From: Annulohypoxylon bovei var. microspora
Lineage: Eukaryota > Ascomycota > Sordariomycetes > Xylariales > Hypoxylaceae
Direction: 5' to 3'
DNA: 64,000 nucleotides
NCBI GenBank assembly: GCA_022836615.1
Contig: MU405290.1
Location: forward strand, 62,001 to 126,000
The stretch's first letter is position 1, and the number at the start of each line of letters is the position of its first letter. Below the pieces are notes generated by a model. That model had not been told where the DNA came from. It ran no database searches and was given only the letters and a program-made list of their open reading frames with translations. The translations under genes and the position numbers were made by a program. Positions 1-10,097 of the stretch are shown in pieces.

Positions 1-1635
1 GTACCTCATCTTGAAGGCGTTGGTCAGATTTCGACATACATCCGCAACGGCCCTAACCCGGACTAGGGGTGTTCGATACAGAAACGACCTGTTTTCAGAA
101 CCGTGGATCTGATATAGGTCGTATTAGATTGCGGCGTGGCCGCGTGGGAGCCTTCGCGTAGCTATCCGGTCTCCCTCTTAGGTAAGGCGGGATTTGAATC
201 CGCCTCTCTCTCTAGAGCAGGGGTTCGTTCCAAAGTTGTATGAAAGCCTGAAAGGACTTAGTAGACGCCTTCAAATTTTACGGCACGTGCCGTAACGGCC
301 TAGTGCCTACTAGTTCAAATGTTGCAGTCCCGAGACACGATGATAAACCATGAGGTGAACGCTATTAGTGTCGGTCAATTAATTAGTTGCGATCTCATAG
401 ACATCACGAATATCTACATACGTACTACGTAGTAGATATTGATCGCCGATGTTTTCGGTTGTTACTAAAAATGAACGCTCTGCATTGCATCGGAATTAAA
501 TAAGTTTGAGACCGAATTTGGTAGAAATAAAATCTAAGAACCAATACCCGATCCGAAAAATATTGAATGACGTAAGACTCGGGACAAAAACATTACAAGT
601 CATTTTTAATTTTCTATAGCTGTCACGTGCACCAAGGCAATCTACGTGCGTGGAAAGAAGCACCGCCCCTGCGCCCATGTTGTCAAGTTAAAAAGTAAGG
701 GCTTCGAGAATCTGGACCTATCGAAGGATCGACAAATATTTTACAACTTTACAAGGTTTCAACGTAAGGCTCCGAACTACGAACTAACATTGTCGGTATC
801 GGAGGTTCGGTGCTTATTATTACATATTATTTATCACTTTTTCTTATGTCCCAATTCGTATCTCAAACGTCAATGTATTGAAATGGATCAATGGATATGT
901 TAGTTGGTTACCTAGTACTCGATACTTAGCACGCGGCTGATAGGAACGGTCATTTCCACCAGTTCCAGAAATCATTTTACTTCTAAAGCCAAGCCAAGTC
1001 CGCACTAGGCATGTAGTTGCGGCACCGATACACATCACTTCCGTTGCACCTTGCACCTGAACAAGTTAATAAGTCAGAGGTCATTGGACAAGCTTCCGTC
1101 TGCCCGAGCTGCTGGCTCCCATTTGTCCCATTTGTCCTCTCCCCAGGTTTGAAGTGGGGCTTGGGGAAACCTGTGATGTTATTGGTTGCCATTTAGTTCT
1201 TGAGGGGTTGTACGCGGGTTGTACGTGTATCTACATAACGATCTCAATGCTCACCTGAATCGTCTGTCTCCCCCCCCGGTGGTAAGCTTCAAATACCCTT
1301 CCTTCGATTCCACTGTAAGCAATCCTTTCTTACTATCTCATTTCGTGATGCAAGGTTACCTTCCAAATTCTATGTGGGTTTTCTTTTTCTGACCCTGAAA
1401 CAGAATAACGTTAGTTTAGCGTCAGCCACGCCGCTTAAGCTAAAAACAGCTAAAATAGAAGGTCAGCACGCAGCAGAAGGATTACCTAGTTTGCTACACG
1501 GTAGATATTGCATGTGATAAGGGTCTTTTTCCGATCAAGAGCCTAAAATACTCAGACTTAGCAACGTCTCCCTTCACTTTACACACAAACAACACAGCAA
1601 AAAATACCAGACTCTGGGCAAGTCTTGTAAAAATC
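1..1635. other. intergenic, no gene recognised
   Basis: No supportable gene. Open frames here are under 90 codons and unlike any family I know. It contains a perfect 12-bp palindrome TACTACGTAGTA at 423-434. The last few hundred bases (about 1200-1635) are the likely promoter and leader of the gene that starts at 1636. Confidence 0.6.
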
Positions 1636-2796
1636 ATGACGACCTCAACTATCATCAAGCAACCGGACGTCCAACAGGTTTTGGGACATCTCTTACCCTC
1701 ACTCCCGGTCGCTGCATTATCAACGGAGCCGACAGAAAACGTCTTACCTCTTCTCTCACCCATTCTTAGGCAACGAGTCCAACTTTTATCATCAGCATCT
1801 AGTTCGGATCCATGGATTCGATTATTATGTTATGACACGTCAAAGGTTCCCAGGTTGACAGAAATCGCCCAGGGTGATCGATTAGAGCCTCACCCCGCGT
1901 CTGGTGAGGTGGAGATCGATTGGGATTATGACGCTGAGATTCGTTATCGACGAATAGACGAGGAAACTCTTCAGGCATTCGTGGTTTTCAAGGATTTAGA
2001 ATTATCGTTTCGTTTGATTTATTGTATCGGAGATCCTATGGGCGATGGTTGGAAAGTCGGCGAGGTTAGCGTCGCTGAAAACCCCTCGCCATTTTCGTCT
2101 TTTGGGGGTGTCTCAAGCATCGTCGAGGCCGAAAGACAGTTTAAAGAATCTAAGTCGAAGACTTCACAGAGCAACGGGTTCACAAGTAGTCGAGTTGCTC
2201 CCATGACGCATGACGACGACGAGGAAGACGACGATGATTACTGGGCGAGGTACGATGCGACACCTGCGAGAACTCCTGCAATCAAAAGGTCACCTGCACC
2301 ACAATCTGGCCACGGGACAGCCGAGGATGATTATTATGCTCAATACGATGATGTTCAGCCAGCCATGGACAACCACGACCCTGACGAGGAGGCAAACCTT
2401 CTTAGCATGGATCCACCTCTAGGTCTAAGCGCAAGGCCTGGAATCCCGATGGTGAACGGGAGCGACGACGAGGTGGAACTTAATGAGACCCAAGGCTCTT
2501 GGACGCTTGCCAACCCGCCAAGATCGCCCTCTACTCACTCGAGAAGAAGCGGTGATGATCCGAACTTAATTCACCCCCATCCGAGACCTGTATCGAGCGC
2601 CGGGTCCAATGCGTCAGTCGAGAAACTTGAGGCCGCGGCAGCGAAGCAAGAGCAGAGCGACTTTGGGGTGAAGCAGCACGTGTCTCGAAGCATCAAGAGT
2701 TTATTCTTATTGTCCCGTGCGTCAGGGATCGATCGCGAAGAATTCGAACGATTAGTCAAGGTCGAATTGGACATGTTAGGACTGATGGAAGATTGA
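1636..2796 (+). CDS. conserved fungal protein of unknown function, acidic middle region
   Basis: Intronless frame of 386 aa starting at an ATG. I do not recognise a named family. Residues 1-165 look like a folded domain with mixed alpha/beta character (WDYDAEIRYRR, FRLIYCIGDPMGDGWKVGEV). Residues about 190-260 are very acidic, with an Asp/Glu run followed by two related YWARYD / YYAQYDD motifs. The C-terminal 45 residues (from about VKQHVSRSIKSLF to the end) are predicted helical and leucine-rich. This layout suggests a scaffold or regulatory protein, but that is inference. The stop is followed by AT-rich sequence. There are no signal peptide or membrane segments. The next gene on the same strand starts about 700 bp downstream. 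Confidence 0.85.
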   Translation: MTTSTIIKQPDVQQVLGHLLPSLPVAALSTEPTENVLPLLSPILRQRVQLLSSASSSDPWIRLLCYDTSKVPRLTEIAQGDRLEPHPASGEVEIDWDYDAEIRYRRIDEETLQAFVVFKDLELSFRLIYCIGDPMGDGWKVGEVSVAENPSPFSSFGGVSSIVEAERQFKESKSKTSQSNGFTSSRVAPMTHDDDEEDDDDYWARYDATPARTPAIKRSPAPQSGHGTAEDDYYAQYDDVQPAMDNHDPDEEANLLSMDPPLGLSARPGIPMVNGSDDEVELNETQGSWTLANPPRSPSTHSRRSGDDPNLIHPHPRPVSSAGSNASVEKLEAAAAKQEQSDFGVKQHVSRSIKSLFLLSRASGIDREEFERLVKVELDMLGLMED

Positions 2797-3491
2797 ATGA
2801 AGACTGAAGATTGAAAATATAACGAAACATAAGATTGTATTTATTTTAAGGTTGGGAGATCTGATCTATTTGAATGGCGTCCGGGGGTCCAAATTTGGCG
2901 GGTCCCAGAACTTGGGATTCATGGTTGCCAAAGTTTGTTGGGGTGCTCCGGCAGCTGAGATACAGCGCACGGCGTAACTATTTCAGGTATATCTTGCATT
3001 GGCTGTCAGGTATTATCGCATCTTATGGCGCTGGTTGGTTGTCATGGCCATGGTCATGGTCATGCGATGGTTTGAGAATAGCGAGCACATCTAGATATTC
3101 ACGAGCCTCCGATCAAGAATGTAAAATTAATTGAATTAATTTGTTGCTTTTTCACGTTGACAATGACAGCCATGGCAAGTGAACATGCTTAAATTTATGG
3201 ATAATATGAGGTGCTCACCTAGGCAGCCTTCAAGAAAATACATAGATACAAGTTCTTGGTAGTCCTAATTAGGTGATCCGATATCTCCGGCAGGCCAATC
3301 TAGGCGACCCCACACGTCCCCGAGTCAATGCCCCTCTATCGGAACCCCTCTGACTCAAAATTATCAAAGCGTACACGTCCCTTGAAATTATACGACGGTT
3401 AAAGAGAAGAAAAAAAAGTGAGGGTTAAATTTTTTGTCATTTCGTTTGTCTAGCAGCCCATACATTCTTTGCGCAACACTCATTCGCAAAC
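2797..3491. other. intergenic, promoter of TyrRS gene
   Basis: About 700 bp with no supportable gene. It holds the terminator region of the upstream gene and the promoter and leader of the tyrosyl-tRNA synthetase. An A-rich stretch lies about 80 bp before the ATG. Confidence 0.5.
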
Positions 3492-4699
3492 ATGACTCCC
3501 GAGGAGTCGATCGCCTTGATCAAGGCTAACTTGACCGAAGTCCTCAACCCCGAAATCATAGACAATGTTATCCTCAATGAGAAGCGAGACCTCAAGGTCT
3601 ATTGGGGAACGGCGACGACAGGTAGACCGCACTGCGGCTACTTCGTATCGATGACGAAGGTCGCAGAACTCCTCCACGCCGGCTGCCACGTCAAGATCCT
3701 CCTCGCTGACCTACACGCCTACCTCGACAACATGAAAGCTCCGCTAGAGTTGATCGAGCAAAGACTCAAGTATTACGAATTCATCGTTAAGAGTTTGCTG
3801 AAGGCTGTCGGCGTGGACATCACAAAACTCGAGTTTATCAAGGGGAGCTCATACCAGAAGAGCGAGAATTACACGATGGACCGGTTCAAGTTAGAAGGGA
3901 TGACCAGAATATCGGTTGCGCAAAAGGCGGGCGCTGAGGTCGTCAAGCAGACTGCCGATCCGTTCTTAGGCGGTTTGACCTACCCTCTTATGCAAGCCCT
4001 CGACGAAGAGTACCTCGATGTCGATGCGCAACTTGGCGGTCTCGACCAGCGCAAGATCTTCACATTCGCGCTAGAGAACCTACCGAAGATCGGCTACAAA
4101 GTCAGAGCCCACCTAATGCACGGAATGGTGCCAGGTTTAGGAGAGGCGCAGAAGATGAGCTCTAGCGAACCGGATTCTAAGATTGACCTCTTGGATTCTG
4201 CCGATGTCGTCGGCAAGAAGTTGAAGAAGGCCGTATGCGTGCCGAAGAAGGTCGAGGGTAATGGCGTGGTGGCTTTTGTGGAAAGTGTCATTTTCCGGGT
4301 AGTGTCTATAAAAACGGGTGGGAAGCCTCACTTCGTAGTCGAGAGACGAGATGGGGAACCTCTTATCTACGACGATATCGAGAAGCTGAAGGCGGATTAC
4401 GAGGCGGATATAGTAAGTTGCCCCTGACTGCCCAGACGCTATTTAGGTTACTTACCATTTTACAGCTCACACCTCAGCTGCTGAAGTCTGCTTTAACGAA
4501 TGCGCTCAACGAGCTCCTAGACCCTATCCGCGAAGATTTTAACGCGTCAGAGGAATGGCAGAAGATCGCGGCACTCGCCTACCCGGCGGAGGAGAAGCAG
4601 CAGAAGGTAAAGAAACAGAAGGATAAAGGCGATCCGGCTAAGCGTGCGGCCGCGCTCGCTGCTAAGACAGAGCAGTTAAAATTGAAGGAGGGTGAATAG
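3492..4699 (+). CDS. TYS1: tyrosyl-tRNA synthetase, cytosolic (two exons)
   Basis: Charges tRNA-Tyr in the cytosol. Exons are 3492-4412 and 4466-4699. The 53-nt intron starts GTAAGT, ends TTTACAG and falls between codons; the joined product is 384 aa. Class I signature motifs are present: the HIGH equivalent TGRPHCGYF at residues about 43-51, and KMSSS at 221-225. The active-site region GLTYPLMQALDEEYLDVDAQLGG is typical of the archaeal/eukaryotic TyrRS type. The C-terminal extension is Lys-rich (KVKKQKDKGDPAKRAAA) and there is no EMAPII domain, as usual in fungi. Length matches yeast Tys1 (about 394 aa). If the intron is read through, translation stops three codons later. Confidence 0.96.
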
Positions 4700-5199
4700 T
4701 TAAAAATAAAGCGAATAGATACCTCATGGCAGCAAATACAATGCATATGGCGTCGTGCACTTTTAGGGTTAATAGAAGACATGCATGCTTACTTCCAGAC
4801 TTTCGAGTTTCAAGGTAACTAGTAGTCAATTTTTACGGTTGAGAGTATGTCTAAGTAGTATGTATAATAAAGAGGTAAATTTATGGTCGCGATTTGTTAA
4901 ACTTGACGAGCTTGTAAATCAACGCTGAAGTTGATATAACGATGTCTGAAAATGATAACCTTCAATTGGAACATTGAAGGATACCAGCTACGTAGTAAGT
5001 ACCTAAGTACCTCTTAAAGACTAAAGTTGTGCGGCGAATCCAATGTTCCCCAGCCGAATAGTTTGTAGCCAATCAGGGGTCAGCGCACTTCATGCTCGCG
5101 CCTGCTACGCCAGAAAAAAGTGAGCTACTGAATACAGCGACTAAATTCGACCCTCGAGATTGAAATATCTCCATATCTCACAACCCCCACAACACCACA
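4700..5199. other. intergenic
   Basis: No gene seen. Contains an imperfect hairpin around CCTTCAATTGGAACATTGAAGG (about 4961-4982) and a CTACGTAG palindrome near 4988. It acts as the 3' flank of TyrRS and the promoter of the mitoribosomal gene. Confidence 0.5.
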
Positions 5200-6384
5200 A
5201 TGTTGCGGCCAAGATTACGGATACCGAGGGCCACCCGATTATGGCGCCAGCCAATATCTTTCCGCCAAATACATTCCGCTCCAACTCTAGGACAATTCAA
5301 CCCCGAGGAAGGAGTCCCGGGTTTATTATCACCGGGGGGGTTCGATCTCGCATGGACTCAATATATGAATTTCATTATAGGAAAACTCAATACTATGATT
5401 GCTGGTAAGTCTACAGGATTTGTAGGGTCTATGGGGTATATATGGTTATATGGATTGGATAATTGGTGCAATTGGCAAAGGCGAAGGGAGCTTCTCTTTC
5501 GATTGAACTTTGACAAACGAAACTCTGGGCACTTCTCTAGACACAACCATTTGATAATAGACTAGGTATAGGATCGAGAGCTAACTACGTAACCAGAGGA
5601 CGAATTCGAACAACAAACCCCATTATCTATCGTCAAAGCGACCGCCCGCGAGCCCTCACAGGCACACATATTTAACTATGCGTCCATGGCATACAACAAC
5701 CACTTCTTCTTCGAGAACCTCGCGAAAGTGAACCCAGGGGCAGAGGGAGGTAAGCCAAAGCGAAAAACCACCATCACCCACCAAACCCAGAAAGCAGAAG
5801 CAAAAATAAAGACAAACAAGGACAACGGCTAACATCAGCCCCTCCCGAAAGAACCCACAGGGGAAGACAGGATCCCAATAAAGCTAAGGGTGATGCTCAC
5901 GAAGCAGTTCAGCTCGATCCAGACGCTCCGGCGCGAGTTCCTGTCAACGGCGATGGGCATGTTCGGCCCCGGCTTCGTGTGGCTCGTGAAGCCGGCGCAG
6001 TCGGACCAGCTGCGCATCCTGCCCACGTACCTCGCCGGCACGCCCTTCACCGCCGGCCACTGGCGTCGCCAGGGCGTCGACATGAACACCCAGGGCCCGG
6101 CCTCCCGCGAGGTCGTCGACGGCTGGATGAGCCGTCGCCAGACGGGTGTTGGCGCCGACATCGGTTCCAAGTTCCTCGACCAGAGCCAGGTGGCACCGGG
6201 GGGTACCGACGTCATCCCGCTACTATGCTTGAATACCTGGGAGCACGTGTGGCTGCGCGATTACGGCATTGGGGCGGGTGATGTGGGGGGGAAGAGGCAG
6301 TTTGTGAAGTCCTGGTGGGAGGTCATCAACTGGGATAAGGTCGAGGATCGCGCGAATCTCACCAGGCCGGAATTCAAGTATTAG
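5200..6384 (+). CDS. RSM26: mitochondrial small-subunit ribosomal protein, SOD-like (mS42/RSM26 type)
   Basis: Structural protein of the mitochondrial 37S subunit with an Fe/Mn superoxide dismutase fold. Reconstructed exons are 5200-5404, 5597-5749 and 5861-6384, giving 293 aa. The second intron must use the acceptor at 5859-5860; the AG at 5837-5838 shifts the frame. The N-terminus is Arg-rich and lacks acidic residues (MLRPRLRIPRATRLWRQP), as expected for a matrix-targeting peptide. SOD-like segments are AYNNHFFFENL, PGFVWLV, TWEHVWLRDYG and WWEVINWD. Of the four SOD metal ligands, the His in NNHFFF and the His in WEH are retained. The aspartate before WEH is Asn, and the first histidine is absent, so catalysis is unlikely. 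mS42 is preferred over the related mS43 (MRP1), but I could not align them. Confidence 0.88.
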
Positions 6385-7470
6385 GTATGTAGGCATCTAG
6401 ACGTCCTGCCGCTTGGCCTGTGTATGATATGGGACTCGACTCAAATCCCTTGCAGATAGCTAGTTAGTTGGCTAGGCTAGGGAGGACCATGTGCTATATA
6501 TACCAAATATGTAAATGATGCATCTGGTGGTAATGTGGTCTTACGGTGCTAAATGCTTAATTCCAAACAGGCATGTAACTATATTCCAGGGCCTATTCTT
6601 ATTGTTCAAGAAGCACAGTTAAGCAACAGAAGACTAGGTAGTGCTATTACCCATCTCCACGCATACCTAGGTAGGTAGGTAGGTAGGTACTCAGGTAAGA
6701 TAGTCAGGTAAGGGATAGCTCTTCAACCAACTTACACCCGTGGCTGGGGACTTGGATGAATAGGTACCTATATTTGGATACATTCACGACTTATAATAGA
6801 ATTACTCGCTACCAAGACCACGAGGAAGGGAGTATCAAAAGGTATTAAAGTGAAGTAGGTGTTTTATTTTTAATTCAATCTTCCTTTTCCAAATTTTCAT
6901 AGGTACCTAAATTTTGCCGGTTGCCCTGGCATACATGACAAGACATGATATAACAACTAAGGAGCGTGCTGGTATCTCATGCGCCCATCACCGCCGTTAT
7001 TTCGTTTCAACCAAAAAAAATAAAAATAAAAAAGGCAATCATCCAAAAATCCCGTTTCGTTAATACGCCCCCTTAGTGAAGTTGCCTTCGCTTGTTTTGT
7101 TTAAGCGGCAACCTAAGAAGACGAATTGCCAGAAGAGTAGGTATAAAAAGAAAATAATAAAAAAGGAAGCGGTTTGCTTGCTTGAAGCGGAAGCGTCCAG
7201 TGCTTGGATATCGAATATGCCGCGGCGCCCATTACAGCCGCCAGAAGCCGTCATTAGAATCTCTCCGTCGTCATCGTCAACCTCCAAATATATGCTACTC
7301 TGCATCGAGCCCACAACTCTCCAAGGAGCCGGCGACAACCAACCACGGGACATTAACATCGGGTAGGTGAGTCACCTCCATATATAGCCATAGGTACCTA
7401 GGCATCGAGAAAAGAAAAGAAAAAAGATAGGTGGGTAGTAATCGACCGGCAGACCCTAGGCCTGCGCAGT
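6385..7470. other. intergenic between convergent genes
   Basis: About 1.1 kb between the convergent mitoribosomal (+) and SAM-PH (-) genes, with no supportable coding. It contains a GGTA/GGTAGGTA run at 6664-6690 and A-rich tracts near 7010-7035. Confidence 0.5.
6664..6690. repeat. (TAGG)n microsatellite seeded by CCTAGG palindrome
   Basis: TACCTAGG followed by four further AGGT/TAGG units. It is one of many places in the window where CTACCTAGGTAG-like sequence occurs outside genes. Confidence 0.85.
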
Positions 7471-10097
7471 CTAGATCATATTCCCGTTAACGCTGACCTC
7501 GAACCCCTCGCCCTTCTGCTTCAGAGCCTTGGCCAGCATCAGCTCGCGCATCCAGTCGATGCGCTCGTCGCGGCTCCGCACCGCAAAATGGTGCGTCTTG
7601 CCGGTGCCGTTAGCCGCGCCCTCGATGCCGGGCGGGCTCGGCAACAGCGGGCCGGCGCCGACGCTCTGGCTCTCGCGCTTGCGCAGGCGGCCGCCCAGCG
7701 CGCGCGACACGTCGGCCTGCGGGATCAGCTGGAAGCTGAACGCCGCCACCGAGTCCGGGTCCGCGGCCGAATTGCCGCTGTTCTTCGAGCGCGAGATGCT
7801 CATGGCCTTGAACGCGGCGTTGAGCTTCGACCCGGTCGATAGCGAGGAGCACGCGATGGCGTAGTCGTCGATGTCGATGTACTCGAGCGCGCGCGACCGC
7901 GCCTCCGCGGCGTCCTTGTGCAGCGCTAGCCGCGTGCCCTTGAGCGTCGCGAACTGGTCGTGCCACTCGTGCCGCAGCATCCGCGTCTTCCGCTTCTTCA
8001 CCGGGCCCGCGTACGTCACGCCCTCCGCGTCCTTGACGGCGGCCGGGGCGGCTTGTGCCAGCGGGGCTGCCCCGCCGTCGAATGCCGTGCGCGAGGAGGG
8101 CGGCGACCACGGGTACTGCGCGCGAGGCGGCGCTTGGAGTGATTGTTGCAGCCGCGACGGGACCTTGGGCGCGGAGGACGACTTGGGCGACACCGAGTGC
8201 GTGTACCGGTGCCCGTAGACGCGGGCCACGGGCGTCGTCGTCGCGTCTTCTTCTACCGGGGCCATCACCTGGAAGGAGGGACGCCGCGAGGCGCGCGATT
8301 GCGACCGCGAGATCAGGGGCGCGGTGCGGTAGTTCATGTCCGGGGGCACGGACTGGGATGCGTCGCGGGCGACGGGGCCGATGGGGACCGCGGTCAAGGG
8401 CACGTCCATGTCCGAGAAGGGCGTGCCGAAGCGGTAGGGGGCGTTGTGCAGGTCGGGCGATAGGGCCTCGCCTCTGTCCATTCGTTGGGGGTAGTAGGAG
8501 GGTTGCGGCGTCTGGTTTGCGGAACGCAATTGTTGGGAGTGCCGTTGAGATTGCTGCTGCTGTCCCGGGATGGCGAGCTTAGGCAACGCACGCAGGCCCT
8601 CGTGAGGCGCTCGCGGTGACGGTGTGGTGTTGGCTGTGCCGATGGCGGGTATCTCGAAGGGAGGCGTGGGCGGGACCTCGGTGGAGGAACAGGATTCGTC
8701 GCCGGGCTGGTGCTGGAAGTTGAGGAACTGCCTGACGTTGTCCTGGGGGTCTCGTGTCTGCAGATTGCGAAGGGCGGCTTCCTGCAGGTACTGGAAAGGG
8801 GCCATGCCGGGGCCGAGAACGTCCGACGAGGCGATTACCGATGGCACGGCATCAGACATGGGCCGTAGCGCCTCCGTCGACGAGGGCCGGTTGATGGCCG
8901 GTGCGGTCTCTGGGTTTCCTGGGTCTCCCGCCACCATGATGATGCCGCCTTGGTCCACATCTACGAAGGGGTGGTCTTTCTTGAAGGCTTCGATCATACG
9001 TTGTTGTCTTCTGAACTTGGAGCAGTTCTCGCCCTTGGAACAGTGGTGTGGCTTTGGCATCATCTGCTCGATTCCGACGATAGATACAGACTCTAGAGGC
9101 GAGATGATGTCTTCGTGCGCGGGCTTCTTCTTACTTTGGCTTCGCTTCAAGCTCCTCGATCGCTGGACGCTCTGGCTACGAGGGGCCCCATTAACATCGT
9201 CCTCTTTTCGTTCCCTCCTCCGCTCCCTCCTCACTTCTTTTGCTTCCTCATCCTCTATCGGGGTATCGGGCCTAGGCGAAGCTGCCGCCGCTTCCGCCGC
9301 CACCTTGCTGTCTCGCAGCACGTGGATCTCCTCCCACACCTTGGTCCGGACGCCGAAGGACTGGATGCTGAGCTCCTTCAGATCCTCGAACTTCAGCGTG
9401 ATCAGGATGGCGCCGTTGATGTCGTTCTCGACAAACTTCTCGGCGACCGGGACCTCAATGCCGGCATTGAGCATCCACTGCGCCACCTTCTCGGGCGACC
9501 ATAGCGACAGCTCGCCCGGGGCTAGCTTCTCGTGCGTGAACTGGAACGGGCTGTTCCGCGAGCGAGGAGGCGGCGGCGGCTCGTACGTAAGCGGAAACCG
9601 ATGGTCTGCCTCTAGCGGCCTGGCCGTCTTCGGCGTTATCGGAGAGAGGGTTAGGGTAGATTGGTATTCGAAGGAGTTAAACGACGACGTCGTCGAGGCT
9701 CGGAATAGGTGCGGGCCTCTCGGTCCCTCGACGGGCTTCGCAGAGTCGAAGTCGAACCCATACACCGCGCGAGCCCTGCTCGACCTGGGTGTTTGTGCCT
9801 CTTCATATGAAGATAGGGTTGTTACACTCGGTTGTCCCGACTAACAATTCTATTAGTCGCAAGTATTATTATATGGCATCGAATGCCCAATCTTACCGAG
9901 TTCAAGCTTATTCGTGGCGAATCCGGGTCATCTTCTTCTATTTCGCTAACGATATCATCATCCTCATCCTCATCCCACTCGGTATCTACAATCTCAGTCG
10001 CTATCGAGGTCGGTCGTGGGTCGAGCCCTTTTAGACCGAAGAAAGGATCATGTAAGTGACCTTTTTGGCGCATTTCTCTTTGCGATCGCTCGCTCAT
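7471..10097 (-). CDS. SAM and PH domain protein (Boi/Pob1-like, no SH3), two exons
   Basis: Likely a cortical or membrane-associated scaffold, because related SAM+PH proteins (Boi1/2, Pob1) act in polarity and exocytosis. Exons on the minus strand are 10097-9897 and 9840-7471, joined by a 56-nt intron (GTAAGA...TTAG) in phase 0, giving 856 aa. Exon 1 encodes 67 residues with an acidic run (DTEWDEDEDDDIVSEIEEDD). The main frame alone has no ATG upstream of the SAM domain; it opens after a TAG overlapping the acceptor, so exon 1 supplies the start. SAM lies at about 178-243 (LSLWSPEKVAQWMLNAGIE...). The middle is a long disordered Pro/Ser/Gln-rich region. The PH domain is at about 675-845 (MLRHEWHDQFATLKGTRLAL ... 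HHFAVRSRDERIDWM) and is interrupted by a low-complexity loop. No SH3 is visible, unlike Boi1/2. Confidence 0.9.

Noticed and set aside
180..260. tRNA-like T-arm on the minus strand (GGCGG..TTCAAAT..CCGCC)
   Set aside because: No matching acceptor, D or anticodon arms at the right spacing, and the 5-bp stem is imperfect.
5839..5860. Alternative acceptor for the second intron of the mitoribosomal gene
   Set aside because: Using the AG at 5837-5838 breaks the reading frame; the AG at 5859-5860 keeps it and gives the family sequence.
8624..9844. 406-codon plus-strand open frame opposite the SAM-PH gene
   Set aside because: Antisense shadow of a GC-rich gene; its protein has no domain, while the minus-strand frame has SAM and PH domains.
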